Positions 17,136 to 25,459 of a stretch of 64,000 nucleotides of DNA are shown here, one piece after another (positions within the stretch are counted from its first letter, which is position 1; each line of letters opens with the position of its first letter). Where the stretch lies: the NCBI RefSeq assembly GCF_017309185.1, contig NZ_JAEKJZ010000001.1, positions 2,542,001 to 2,606,000 of the forward strand, read 5' to 3'. A program made the translations under genes and the position numbers. The DNA is from Roseibium aggregatum. GTDB taxonomy: Bacteria; Pseudomonadota; Alphaproteobacteria; Rhizobiales; Stappiaceae. Under the pieces are notes generated by a model. It did no database searches and was not told the origin of the DNA. It saw only the letters and a list, made by a program, of their open reading frames with translations.

Positions 17136-18020
17136 ATGGATATTTTCGTGTCTGGCGGCACGGGGACCATTGGCGCCCCGGTCGTCGCCAAACTGCTCCA
17201 GGAAGGCGCTCATGTTATCGGCTTGGCCAGGTCCGATGCCGCATCCGAGGAACTGCGCTCTGCGGGCGCAAGCGCCTATCCCGGCGACCTGCGCGCTCCG
17301 GAAGGCTGGGTGAGCCGGGCCGCCTCCTGTGACGCGGTTATCCACGCGGGCGCCACCTTTGCAAGCGACATGGGCCGGATCGATCGCCATGCCATGCTCT
17401 GCCTGAAACAGGCCGCCAGACACCGAAAACAACCCTTGCAGGTTATCTATACCGGTGGCATCTGGCTGTATCCGCCATGCGGCACAGGCAAGATCATTAC
17501 CGAAAAGACGCCGTTTTCTCCACTACCGGCATTTCGCTTCATGAGCGAAACGATCCGCTTCCTGTCCAACGGAACCGACCTTGCCCTTGCCGTGATACAC
17601 CCGGCTCTGGTCTGCAGCCGGACGTCGGGTCCGATCGCAGAGATGACCCGTGCGCTCAAGGCGGGCAGCGCATTTCAGACCCGGGCGCGTCCCGAAACAG
17701 TCTGGCCTCTGGTTGAAGCGCGGGACCTTGCGGATCTCTACCTTGCAGCGCTCAAACAGGCCCGGTTTCGCCTCTCGCTCATCGCCGCCGGCGTTGCTGG
17801 CATTTCCGTAGCGCACCTGGCCTCACATATCTCGGCACGCCATGGTCTGCCGCTCGAGATTGAAACGCAGGCAAGCCCGAAAGATATCGATCCGGCAAGC
17901 GACTGGACCGCTGGCTACGCACTTTCGCAAACCGTGGACATCGACCATGCCCGGCGCGCTACCGGCTGGCAACCGGAGCACTCAACCGTCGAGGACCTGA
18001 TCGTCGCCCTGTCAAAATAG
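17136..18020 (+). CDS. NAD(P)-dependent epimerase/dehydratase-like oxidoreductase
   Basis: 294 residues from the ATG at 17136 (MDIFVSGGTGTIGAPVVAKLL); upstream in-frame sequence has no support. An N-terminal Rossmann fold has GGTGTIG (residues 7-13). The region expected to hold the catalytic Tyr-x-x-x-Lys is weak: the sequence reads IYTGGIWLYPP, with no clear YxxxK downstream. It belongs with the extended/atypical SDR epimerases, and the substrate is unknown. It stands alone. Confidence 0.78.
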   Translation: MDIFVSGGTGTIGAPVVAKLLQEGAHVIGLARSDAASEELRSAGASAYPGDLRAPEGWVSRAASCDAVIHAGATFASDMGRIDRHAMLCLKQAARHRKQPLQVIYTGGIWLYPPCGTGKIITEKTPFSPLPAFRFMSETIRFLSNGTDLALAVIHPALVCSRTSGPIAEMTRALKAGSAFQTRARPETVWPLVEARDLADLYLAALKQARFRLSLIAAGVAGISVAHLASHISARHGLPLEIETQASPKDIDPASDWTAGYALSQTVDIDHARRATGWQPEHSTVEDLIVALSK

Positions 18021-18138
18021 ACACATGGAAAATTTACTTAGTCTTTTCAATCGCCTATGATATGCTCAACAAGGCTTTTTAAAGGTTTCCCTGCTAGCGT
18101 TTCCCGACCTTAGCTTTGTGGCCGGCAGGGAACAGACA

Positions 18139-18726
18139 TTGGCAACAAACCTGAATCTATTCGCGCGCGCTCAGGCGATCGCAGGGCTGATCGCGATTTT
18201 TTGCCTGACAACCCCTTTGAGGGCGGAAAGCAACTTTCCACTCGGCACGTTTCAGGTGGTCAACTCGGCAGGCTTCGTGGAAGAAAACGGTATCCGCCAA
18301 CCACTTGAACTGGATCAGAACGCCGGAGTCGCCACGATCGGCCGCGAGAACGACGGCACACTGCTTCTGGAAATCAACAATACGCAAATCGGTCTGTTTC
18401 CGGTCGCCAACGGGCTGGACGCCCTGAGCTGGGACGCCGAGGCAACCGCCCTTTTGCACGACGTAGACATTCAGGCGCTGTTGGGCGAAAGCGACCGCGC
18501 CGAGATCCCGGTCTGGGGGGCTCGTGTCGACTGGCCTGGGAACGGGACCGTGGAAATTGTCCTTCTGCCGCTTGGTATCGATGCACTCACAGGGTTTGTT
18601 ATCAGCCACCCAGGAGAAAAAACCGTCGTCCGTCAGATGGAGTTCCGCCAAACGTTTGGTCCCGCGAACCGGCCGGAGTTTTCGCACCCGTCTCACGAAA
18701 TGGCTGCAAACGCGGACAACGACTGA
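18139..18726 (+). CDS. Hypothetical exported protein
   Basis: About 195 residues from the TTG at 18139, chosen because AGGGA lies 8 nt before it; a GTG at 18118 is the alternative. The N-terminus (ATNLNLFARAQAIAGLIAIFCLTTPLRAESN) is a signal peptide with probable cleavage after LRA. The mature part is acidic, beta-rich by appearance and without recognised motifs. It is probably periplasmic with unknown function. It is followed by a terminator hairpin. Confidence 0.65.
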   Translation: MATNLNLFARAQAIAGLIAIFCLTTPLRAESNFPLGTFQVVNSAGFVEENGIRQPLELDQNAGVATIGRENDGTLLLEINNTQIGLFPVANGLDALSWDAEATALLHDVDIQALLGESDRAEIPVWGARVDWPGNGTVEIVLLPLGIDALTGFVISHPGEKTVVRQMEFRQTFGPANRPEFSHPSHEMAANADND

Positions 18727-18733
18727 AAAACAA

Positions 18734-18758
18734 AAGGCGCAGCCAGTGGCTGCGCCTT
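18734..18758. terminator. Bidirectional terminator-like hairpin
   Basis: AAGGCGCAGC / GCTGCGCCTT, a 10-bp perfect stem with a 5-nt loop, flanked by A-runs on the left and weak T content on the right. It lies 8 bp after the exported-protein gene and 25 bp beyond the stop of the small convergent gene. Confidence 0.7.
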
Positions 18759-18782
18759 CGTTCTGAAAACGTCCCGTTTGCC

Positions 18783-18917
18783 TTACTGGGCAACGGCGAC
18801 GGCTTGCTGGGCAGATTCCACATCGTTGAACAAAAGGATCATCGTCAACGCAATGCCTGCTGCTGCAACGGTCCACAAGGTGACGCTCCAGCAAGATTTC
18901 TGCACGTTTTCGTCCAT
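18783..18917 (-). CDS. Small single-pass membrane protein (44 aa)
   Basis: The 44-residue sequence MDENVQKSCWSVTLWTVAAAGIALTMILLFNDVESAQQAVAVAQ has a charged N-terminus, one TM segment (about 12-31) and a short polar tail. An AGGG element sits 7-8 nt before the ATG and a hairpin lies downstream. The frame opens further upstream, but that part has no membrane character or start signal. It is supported by topology and ribosome site only; no family is recognised. Confidence 0.5.
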   Translation of the reverse strand: MDENVQKSCWSVTLWTVAAAGIALTMILLFNDVESAQQAVAVAQ

Positions 18918-19311
18918 GAAAGCCCTACATTTCGATTGTCGGCGCCATCCCCCTGAGAACCCAATTATGGCGCCATTGGGGCAACGAGGTAAACGATCCC
19001 TTACCATTTCGCAAGTGCAAAATTAGAGCATCTGACCTCACTTTTTCGCAGGGCGGAAAAATGCCCTGATCGACGAGATATTTAGCGCTTCGCCACCTCA
19101 AGACTGACCGTTTGGAAACTCGCTCCCGCAGGCCTTCCCACCCTCTCCAAACTCCCTGCCCGATGGGATTCACCTACCTTGGCGACACGCCTGTTGGACA
19201 GGTACGCAAAGTCGAGCAATTAAGCCAAAATCGGCCGGGCCTGTGTATTATCGTTGGGTTCGGGTCACGATTCGGCCAGTAATCATCGACGATTGAACGG
19301 AAAGGGTCACG
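18918..19311. other. Intergenic region without a recognisable gene
   Basis: 394 bp between the small membrane protein (leftward) and the DUF599 gene (rightward). Short open frames here have neither ribosome sites nor family resemblance. It is presumed to contain two divergent promoters; no operator-like symmetry was seen. Confidence 0.5.
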
Positions 19312-20034
19312 ATGCACGCCTTATCGCAACTCGACCAGGCAGCGGCAGCGTGGTTCCTTCTTGCCTGGTTCGGTTTCAATTTCCTGATTGATGTCAGCCC
19401 ATTGCGCAAGAAAACCCTGTCAAGTGCCATGGAGGGCTTCCGCCGAGGCTGGATGATTTCCATGTGTTTGCGCGAGGTACGCATCATGGATACCTCCATC
19501 ATGTCCGGTCTGCAGCAAGGCACCGCCTTTTTTGCATCCACCTCCCTCATTGCCATCGGTGGCGGTTTCGCACTGCTCGATGCAACCGACACGATCCTCC
19601 AGGTTGCCGGAGACCTCTCGATTCCGGTGGGCGAGAGCCGGGCCCTGTGGGAAATCAAGGTGCTGGGCCTGATGCTGATCTTCGCCTACGCCTTTTTCAA
19701 GTTCGGATGGGCTTACAGGCTGTTCAACTATGCCAGCATCATCATGGGGGCGGTGCCGGACCGGGGTCGTGCGAGTGACACGGAGATACGCAACATCGCT
19801 CTCCAGGCGGCAGAACTGAACATTCTCGCCGGCCGCCATTTTAATCGCGGCCAGCGTGCGTTTTTCTTTTCGATCGGTTTTCTCGGCTGGTTCGCCGGCC
19901 CTTACGTTTTCGCGGCAACCACGCTAGCGGTCTTTCTGGTCCTTGCCCGCCGTCAGTTCGCCTCCAAGGCCCGCGCGGCGGTATTGTCCGGGCAGTATCC
20001 GGATACGGTATCGCTGGACAGGTCCGGAGAATAG
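19312..20034 (+). CDS. DUF599 family membrane protein
   Basis: 240 residues with about four TM segments. The central signature CLREVRIMDTSIMSGLQQGTAFFASTSLIAIGG is characteristic of DUF599. It is an inner-membrane protein of unknown role. Its last 82 bp overlap the 3' end of the convergent cyclase gene, so the two mRNAs are complementary over that stretch. Confidence 0.85.
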   Translation: MHALSQLDQAAAAWFLLAWFGFNFLIDVSPLRKKTLSSAMEGFRRGWMISMCLREVRIMDTSIMSGLQQGTAFFASTSLIAIGGGFALLDATDTILQVAGDLSIPVGESRALWEIKVLGLMLIFAYAFFKFGWAYRLFNYASIIMGAVPDRGRASDTEIRNIALQAAELNILAGRHFNRGQRAFFFSIGFLGWFAGPYVFAATTLAVFLVLARRQFASKARAAVLSGQYPDTVSLDRSGE

Positions 20035-21200
20035 ACAGAGACCGGGTCTTCAAATCCCTTGACCCTATAGCTGCCGAACAATCCCGACCGGCACCCCATG
20101 ATGTCGGCCACCGCGTCGGAAACAAGGATCGGACGCTCCATGTCCTTTGCCAATTCCGCAATGCGTGCGGCCAGATTGACAACGGGGCCGACGACAGTGA
20201 AGTCCAGCCGCGTCTCGCTGCCTACGTTACCGTAGAACACATCCCCTGCATGCAGCGCGATACCGACACTCATGTCGGGAGTGACCATACAGGTCTTTTT
20301 GGTGTTGATTTCCGCGATCCGCAGCATCGTGTCACGCGCGGCCGCGAGCGCCCGGTGCGCTGCTTCGACCGCCTCGCTCTCGGTGTCATAGGGAAAGATC
20401 GCCATGACCTCGTCGCCGATAAATTTCAACACCTCGCCACCGTGCGCTTCAACGGCCGCCGTCATAACCCCGAAATACTTGTTCAGGAACAAAACGATTT
20501 TGTCGGCAGGCAAAGTATTGGAAAGAACCGTGAATCCCCTGATATCTGCAAAGCTGACGATAGCCTTGATCCACTCGCCCTCACCTCGTCTGGTCGTTCC
20601 GTCGAGCACCCTCAGACCGGCGCGCGGTCCGACATAGGTATCGAGCACCGTTTCTGCCGTGCGCCGCAGCGTTTTCAACTCACAGACAAGCGCAAGCGGC
20701 CGCACGATGGAGTCGAACACACTCAGATGCTTGTCCGTAAAACCGTCCGGGGTTTTGGTCGCGAAACTCACGACCTTGACCGAGCCGTCGGAAAACGGCA
20801 TCGGAAGCGCGATATAGTCTGTATATCCTTCTTCCCGAAGCGTGGCTGTAACCGGAAACTCTGCCGCCTTCCGAGAATGTTTGCCGATTTCAACGCGAAC
20901 CGGTTTCAGGGTTTCGTGTACCCTTCTGATCGGACTGGTCTGATAATCCTTGTCCGAACCGTCGTCCTCCGTATAGAGGCGGAGTTCACGCGTGCCTTCG
21001 CTTCTCCAGATGGAGGCTTCCGCCCGGACGTTCGGATGAACCACCCAGATCCCGGTAGTCGCCCGATCGACAGGAACATTTCCAGCACGCAAGCGCTCAG
21101 CGGTTTCGCTGATAATCTCAAGCGTGCCCTTCAATTGCGGTGCTTCGCTATAAAGCCACTGTACGACGTCGGCCGAAACGATCGGTGCCTCAAGGACCAT
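19953..21200 (-). CDS. Class III adenylate/guanylate cyclase with N-terminal sensor domain
   Basis: 415 residues from the ATG at 21200, with AGAGGG upstream; an earlier TTG at 21218 is less likely. Residues 1-190 look like a GAF/PAS-type sensor (GNVPVDRATTGIWVVHPNVRAE...IALPMPFSDGSVKVVSFATK). The cyclase domain follows: metal-binding Asp in SFADIRGFTVLSN, second Asp in IGDEVMAIFP, and FTVVGPVVNLAARI with the Asn and Arg of the active site kept. It probably makes cAMP. There is no TM segment. Its 3' end overlaps the DUF599 gene. Confidence 0.88.
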   Translation of the reverse strand: MVLEAPIVSADVVQWLYSEAPQLKGTLEIISETAERLRAGNVPVDRATTGIWVVHPNVRAEASIWRSEGTRELRLYTEDDGSDKDYQTSPIRRVHETLKPVRVEIGKHSRKAAEFPVTATLREEGYTDYIALPMPFSDGSVKVVSFATKTPDGFTDKHLSVFDSIVRPLALVCELKTLRRTAETVLDTYVGPRAGLRVLDGTTRRGEGEWIKAIVSFADIRGFTVLSNTLPADKIVLFLNKYFGVMTAAVEAHGGEVLKFIGDEVMAIFPYDTESEAVEAAHRALAAARDTMLRIAEINTKKTCMVTPDMSVGIALHAGDVFYGNVGSETRLDFTVVGPVVNLAARIAELAKDMERPILVSDAVADIMGCRSGLFGSYRVKGFEDPVSVYSPDLSSDTVSGYCPDNTAARALEAN

Positions 21201-21312
21201 TTTCGAGCGCCCTCTCAAATCATGATTCAGGCGTTATATGGTGCCTGGCGACCAATTGAGAAAGGGGTTTCTTACTGAAAACGCGACGTTGCCTGGAACA
21301 AATTTCCAAACC

Positions 21313-22110
21313 TCAGGGGGCGGGAAACAGTGACGAGCAACGACCCGTAAGCCAGTAGACCAGGAGACCAACCCATTCCCTGAAGGCCACATCGAAGCGC
21401 CTCAGCCCTTTCGATGCCCCGCCGAACCCAAGCGACCTGTCTTCCGGCCCGCGAGTGCGGTAGTCCACCGGATAGGCCGTCAAACCTGTCCAGCCCGCTT
21501 TTTCGAAGACACCCATGGATCGGGGCATGTGGTACGCCGAAGTCACCAGCAGCCATGTTTGTCCCGGTTTGGGATCGACAAGGTCTTTCGTCAGCACAGC
21601 ATTTTCCCAGGTGTTTCTTGAGGCGTCTTCCAAGATCACCCTTTCGGCGGAGATCCCGAAGTCCTCAAAGAGCCGGGCGGCGCCTTCCGCCTCCGTCGCC
21701 TGCGCGGGAACGATGATGCCGTGCCCGCCGCTGTGAATGACCTTGGCCTGCGGAAATCGCTTCGCCAGTCTGGCCGTGATGGTGATGCGCTCCGCCGACG
21801 TGGTGAGCGCGGTATCGCCCCGGGTGCCGGTTACGATCGTGTCAACGGCGCCTCCGAGGACGATAATGCCGTCGACAGCGCGCATTTCCACCGGTCGCGC
21901 AAAGCGGTCTTCAAGAGGCAGGATCAGCCAATTGGCTGCCGGAGAGAACCCGCAGATCAGTAGCCCGAGGCAGCCGGTCCAGGCAAGTCCGAGCCCCAGC
22001 CTCTTCCGTCTCGTGACAGCCCTCATCAGCAATCCGAAAACGACCATGGCAATCAGAAAATTCGAAGGCTGGATCAGGAAATATCCAATTTTGGCGAGGT
22101 AAAAAAACAT
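21313..22110 (-). CDS. YdcF/SanA/ElyC family membrane protein
   Basis: 265 residues from the ATG at 22110, chosen for its GGAGGT ribosome site. Two N-terminal TM helices (about 5-55) precede the DUF218 domain: DGIIVLGGA, VIHSGGHG, VILEDASRNTWENA and LLVTSAYHMPRSMGVFEKAG. The family includes ElyC, linked to envelope and peptidoglycan homeostasis. The catalytic function is unproven. The DUF218 domain is expected in the periplasm. Confidence 0.88.
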   Translation of the reverse strand: MFFYLAKIGYFLIQPSNFLIAMVVFGLLMRAVTRRKRLGLGLAWTGCLGLLICGFSPAANWLILPLEDRFARPVEMRAVDGIIVLGGAVDTIVTGTRGDTALTTSAERITITARLAKRFPQAKVIHSGGHGIIVPAQATEAEGAARLFEDFGISAERVILEDASRNTWENAVLTKDLVDPKPGQTWLLVTSAYHMPRSMGVFEKAGWTGLTAYPVDYRTRGPEDRSLGFGGASKGLRRFDVAFREWVGLLVYWLTGRCSSLFPAP

Positions 22111-22573
22111 GGGCCGGACCTCCAGACCGTTGCGGGCAAGGACATCTACAGCAGGATCGGCACCAGTGGAAAGCCCCTTCCCCCGGCATGCGCCGGACCA
22201 TCGCGGCGCGCGACCAAAGAGCTCCACAAACCGCTTCAAGCCTCGAATCTGACGTCTTTCCAACGAAATCAGAAAAGGCTTTTCCAAATAATATTAATTA
22301 CTTACGCAAAATCCGCAAAACACTTCCACTTACTGCCGGTCAGAATCACGCCTGTTACAAATCTGTAAACTGCCTGTCACAGTTTACCGACATTCTCCGC
22401 CGCGCCAACGAGCCAACTTGCCGTCACGAGATCCGAAACTTTGCCCCTGCCGCGCAACAGGAAGCCTTGTCGTTTTTCTCAAAGGTCAGATTAGTGATCT
22501 GAGTCACTGGGTTCGCCGACTGGATGCGGCAATTTACTGGAGCAGTTTCGAAGGCTTAAGTGAGGTTAGCCAG
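22111..22573. other. Divergent intergenic region, YdcF gene / globin-like gene
   Basis: 463 bp with no supported gene. It is AT-rich at 22280-22330 and carries a perfect 8-bp inverted repeat (22365-22387). Overlapping short repeats occur at 22487-22508: CAGAT-N5-ATCTG and AGTGA-N6-TCACT. Both lie upstream of the globin-like gene. Confidence 0.5.
22365..22387. repeat. 8-bp perfect inverted repeat, candidate operator
   Basis: GTAAACTG-CCTGTCA-CAGTTTAC, perfect 8-bp arms and a 7-bp spacer, centred about 200 bp upstream of the globin-like gene and 265 bp upstream of the YdcF gene. It lacks a T-tract, so a protein-binding site is more likely than a terminator. Confidence 0.45.
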
Positions 22574-22978
22574 ATGACACTCTACAATAAACTCGGTGGG
22601 CGCAAGGCAATCATGCAGGCCATGCCGCTCCTTCAAGTCCGTCTCGAGCAGGACCCCTGTTTCGACCTAACGAAGTTCCGCCAGGAGTTCGAACGTTCCG
22701 ACGATCTGACGGAGTTCCTGGTGTTTCTGTTCGGAGGCGCTCCATTCTACGACGGCAAACCGGTGAATGCTCTGTTGTCGCCGATTTGCACCTGCGCGGA
22801 CGTCTATGATCGTTTCGTCGATCACCTCGTCGCCGTGTTCTTCGACGGTACCGCCATCGCCGCGGCGGAAGAGGATCTGCGAAACCTGATGGACAGGCTG
22901 AGGCCTCAGGTCCTGTGCCCGAAACCGGTCGCGCCGGTCCTGGTTTATTCCCTCGAGACGGACATGTTGAGTGCTTGA
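22574..22978 (+). CDS. Truncated-hemoglobin-like protein lacking the proximal histidine
   Basis: 134 residues from the ATG at 22574, with GAGG 8 nt upstream. MTLYNKLGGRKAI (1-13), EFLVFLFGGAPFYDGKP (47-63) and DVYDRFVDHLVAVFF (76-90) follow the group I truncated hemoglobin pattern (TLYxxLGG, FLxxxxGGPxxYTG, HFxxVxxHL). At the F8 position, where these globins have the haem-ligating His, this protein has Leu68. The distal Tyr of helix B appears to be Gln21. A C-T-C motif (72-74) follows. Haem binding by the usual mode therefore looks lost. The last ~20 residues extend beyond the fold. Confidence 0.65.
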   Translation: MTLYNKLGGRKAIMQAMPLLQVRLEQDPCFDLTKFRQEFERSDDLTEFLVFLFGGAPFYDGKPVNALLSPICTCADVYDRFVDHLVAVFFDGTAIAAAEEDLRNLMDRLRPQVLCPKPVAPVLVYSLETDMLSA

Positions 22979-23044
22979 AGCGGACCCGTTGTCCGATGCG
23001 GGCAACCCGGCAACGCTCGAATTCAAAGGAGAGACCCAGAACGA

Positions 23045-23071
23045 AAAACGCCGGGATGTTCCCGGCGTTTT
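23045..23071 (-). terminator. Terminator downstream of clpP-like gene
   Basis: AAAACGCCGGGA / TCCCGGCGTTTT, a 12-bp perfect stem with a 3-nt loop; A/T runs on both sides make it functional in either direction. It lies 21 bp past the clpP-like stop and 66 bp past the globin-like stop. Confidence 0.85.
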
Positions 23072-23092
23072 CGCTTGTTGCGAAGGCTTTGT

Positions 23093-23707
23093 TCAGCCCA
23101 GTTCGTCGACCGTGACGACAACCTTGCCGACGAGGCCGTACTCGATGCCCTCTTCCGGGCCCATCCAATAGTCGCGGTCGGTGTCTTTCTCGATACGCTC
23201 GATCGGCTGACCGGTCGCATCCGCGAAAATCTTGTTCAGACGATCGCGCATCTTGATGATCTCCTTAGCCTGGATCTCGATATCGGTGGCCATGCCGCCG
23301 GCCCCGCCGGACGGTTGGTGCAGGAGAAAACGCGTGTTCGGCGTGCAGAAGCGCTTGTCCTTGGGAACGGAGACGTAGATCAGCGCTCCGGCGCTAGCGA
23401 CCCATCCCATGCCGAGAATGCGTACTTCCGGCGCCACGAACTTGATGGTGTCGTGGATCATATCACCGGATTCCACATGACCGCCCGGAGAAGAAACGAT
23501 GACCGTGATCGGATCGTTGGACACCTGTGCCAAAGCAAGAAGGCGGGCGCAGACATCGCGCGCCATTTCCTGAGTGACCGGACCGGTGATCAGAACCGTG
23601 CGCGCGTCGAACAAATGCTTGTCGACCTGAATCGACTGCTGGCTCTTGGTCTTTTCCTCGTCGTCATCGTCGAGGTGTGCTGGCACCGTGGTCGAGTAGT
23701 TTTTCAT
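23093..23707 (-). CDS. ClpP-family serine protease (divergent paralogue type)
   Basis: 204 residues of the ClpP/crotonase fold. Catalytic Ser106 is in GWVASAGALIY rather than the canonical QAASMGA. His130 is in LLHQPSGGAGG. The Asp is in the IEKDTDRDYWM segment (about 174-181). An acidic, charged N-terminus (AHLDDDDEEKTK) replaces the normal propeptide. The catalytic triad looks intact. The divergent Ser context suggests an auxiliary ClpP rather than the housekeeping subunit encoded with clpX. It is monocistronic with its own terminator. Confidence 0.88.
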   Translation of the reverse strand: MKNYSTTVPAHLDDDDEEKTKSQQSIQVDKHLFDARTVLITGPVTQEMARDVCARLLALAQVSNDPITVIVSSPGGHVESGDMIHDTIKFVAPEVRILGMGWVASAGALIYVSVPKDKRFCTPNTRFLLHQPSGGAGGMATDIEIQAKEIIKMRDRLNKIFADATGQPIERIEKDTDRDYWMGPEEGIEYGLVGKVVVTVDELG

Positions 23708-23910
23708 GCGCAGGATTTAGCTCCCTTGGCTGTTGAGCCGGTCGGCCCGGCAATTTGACGTTTGACGGCCGGATACGCCGGTCCGGCTTTTACGGTATGT
23801 GTAAGCCATGTGACGGGCGCTCGCAAATCGTGTGAACCTGAATAGCCTGAAAAGAGTTATCAGATTGGCAACAAGCCTCCTGACAGTCCTCAGCGGTCGG
23901 CCTGCCCGGT

Positions 23911-24750
23911 CTAACCATTCAGCTTCTTGTCCTTCTGACCCACGAGAAAGTGCCAGGCCAGCATGGCGGCGAACGGCAGCGAAGGCCACACGAACCAGAA
24001 TTCGTGGAAACCGGTGGTCAGCAGATTAAGAACCAGAAAGAAGCCGATCATGAAGACGCACCCCTGAACGCGCCTCGGTTGGCCTCTCAGCCAGCGGCGT
24101 GCCTGTTCCAGGCCATCTCCCACTGCCCGCGTGTCCTTTTCCCAGTCGTGCGGGCCGCGTGAAGCCGCGTGGCCCTCTGCGGCCGCGTCCGGCTCCTCGC
24201 GTCCGAGACTTGTCTCGGGAGCATTGCGGCCTCCGAGCCTGACCGAATAGGTTTCGACCGGCTCGCTGACATTCTTGACCTTTCGAGGTCCGAGATTCTC
24301 GAACCCGAGGGCCAGCTTGGTCCGGACCTGATCGTAAACCGATTGCGACAACATGATTCCGCCGCGCGGCGCAAGCTCCTGCAGCCGGGCGGCGACGTTG
24401 ACGCCATCGCCGTAGATGTCATCGCCCTCGACCATGATATCGCCGAGGTTGATTCCAATGCGGAATTCCATCCGGTTGTTGTCAGGCAGATCGCTGTTGC
24501 GGTGAGTCAGCTCGTTCTGGATCTCTACCGCGCATTGAACGGCTTCTATGACCGAGGTGAACTCGACGATGACCGCATCGCCCCAGGTGTTGACGATCCG
24601 ACCGCTGTGACGGTCGGTGAGCGACGACATGACCTCCCGGTAAGCCTTCAACCGGTCGAGTGTCCCATCCTCATCGCGTTCCATCAACTTGGAATACTGC
24701 TCGACATCGGCGCACATGATCGCCGCCAGACGCCGCTTCACCCGTTGCAT
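23911..24750 (-). CDS. Class III adenylate cyclase with C-terminal 2TM domain
   Basis: 279 residues. The cyclase catalytic domain is at the N-terminus (1-170): AAIMCADVEQYSKLMERDEDGTLDRLKAYR with the first metal Asp, VNTWGDAVIVEF with the second, and IYGDGVNVAARLQEL. A short linker leads to a two-helix membrane region (about 225-270; FMIGFFLVLNLLTTGFHEFW...LPFAAMLAWHFLVGQ) of the 2TM type. It is probably a membrane-tethered cAMP synthase. It stands alone on the minus strand. Confidence 0.88.
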   Translation of the reverse strand: MQRVKRRLAAIMCADVEQYSKLMERDEDGTLDRLKAYREVMSSLTDRHSGRIVNTWGDAVIVEFTSVIEAVQCAVEIQNELTHRNSDLPDNNRMEFRIGINLGDIMVEGDDIYGDGVNVAARLQELAPRGGIMLSQSVYDQVRTKLALGFENLGPRKVKNVSEPVETYSVRLGGRNAPETSLGREEPDAAAEGHAASRGPHDWEKDTRAVGDGLEQARRWLRGQPRRVQGCVFMIGFFLVLNLLTTGFHEFWFVWPSLPFAAMLAWHFLVGQKDKKLNG

Positions 24751-24877
24751 ACGCTTACCCCTGATTGCTCATGCTTAGGAATGGGAAGCCAGCCCGCAAA
24801 ATGCAAGAACATTTCCCCGGAAATTGTAACATATGATAGCGAAACGCGTGGACCGGGACGCCTTGCGACACAATCCT

Positions 24878-25294
24878 CTATCCACCTGCGGATAACTCCC
24901 GAAGCGCGTCCATGGCGTCCTTCGAGCGCGCTTCGGGAACGAAAACATGATCGTGATAGAAGGCAGCGACAACATTCGCGGAGATCCCCTTTGCCGCAAG
25001 CACCCTCGATACGGCTGCTGTCAGGCCGACGGCTTCGAGAGAGGAATGCACCGTGAGGGTTATCCTTCTGAACACTACCTGCTCTGAAAGTCCCATCTCG
25101 TTTGCCTGTTCCGCAGTGAATATCGCGGTCATCCCCTCTTTCTCGGCAATAAGTCCGGCAGGGTCGTAGACAGCCAGCTCGCTCATGGTTTTTTCCGGAA
25201 AACTGCAAAACACGTAGCGCAGCGGGTCCAGAACCGGCCGCATCTTCGAGATCAGTCTTTCCAGATCGGTCTCACCGTTCGACTGGGTTTTCAT
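24878..25294 (-). CDS. ACT domain-containing protein
   Basis: 138 residues from the ATG at 25294 (GGGAGA upstream); a start at 25330 would add 12 residues. Two tandem ACT-like halves: LERLISKMRPVLDPLRYVFCSFPE...AIFTAEQANEMGL (about 10-75) and FRRITLTVHSSLEAVGLTAAVSRVLAAKGISANVVAAFYHDHVFVPEARSKDAM (75-130). This matches small bacterial stand-alone ACT proteins related to amino-acid-sensing regulators. The ligand and partner are unknown. Confidence 0.83.
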   Translation of the reverse strand: MKTQSNGETDLERLISKMRPVLDPLRYVFCSFPEKTMSELAVYDPAGLIAEKEGMTAIFTAEQANEMGLSEQVVFRRITLTVHSSLEAVGLTAAVSRVLAAKGISANVVAAFYHDHVFVPEARSKDAMDALRELSAGG

Positions 25295-25459
25295 GAAGGC
25301 ATTTTCTCCCGCTTTCATGACAGCACGCAACTCTTTGGCTGTCGGGACGGTTTCATCATTCCCGGAACTAATCAGGCATTCTCGACGCTCAACCTTCTAT
25401 TTATAATTGCACCTTTAGAGTTCCACAGTTTTTACCGGTGTAGTCATTGAGGTTCGCAG

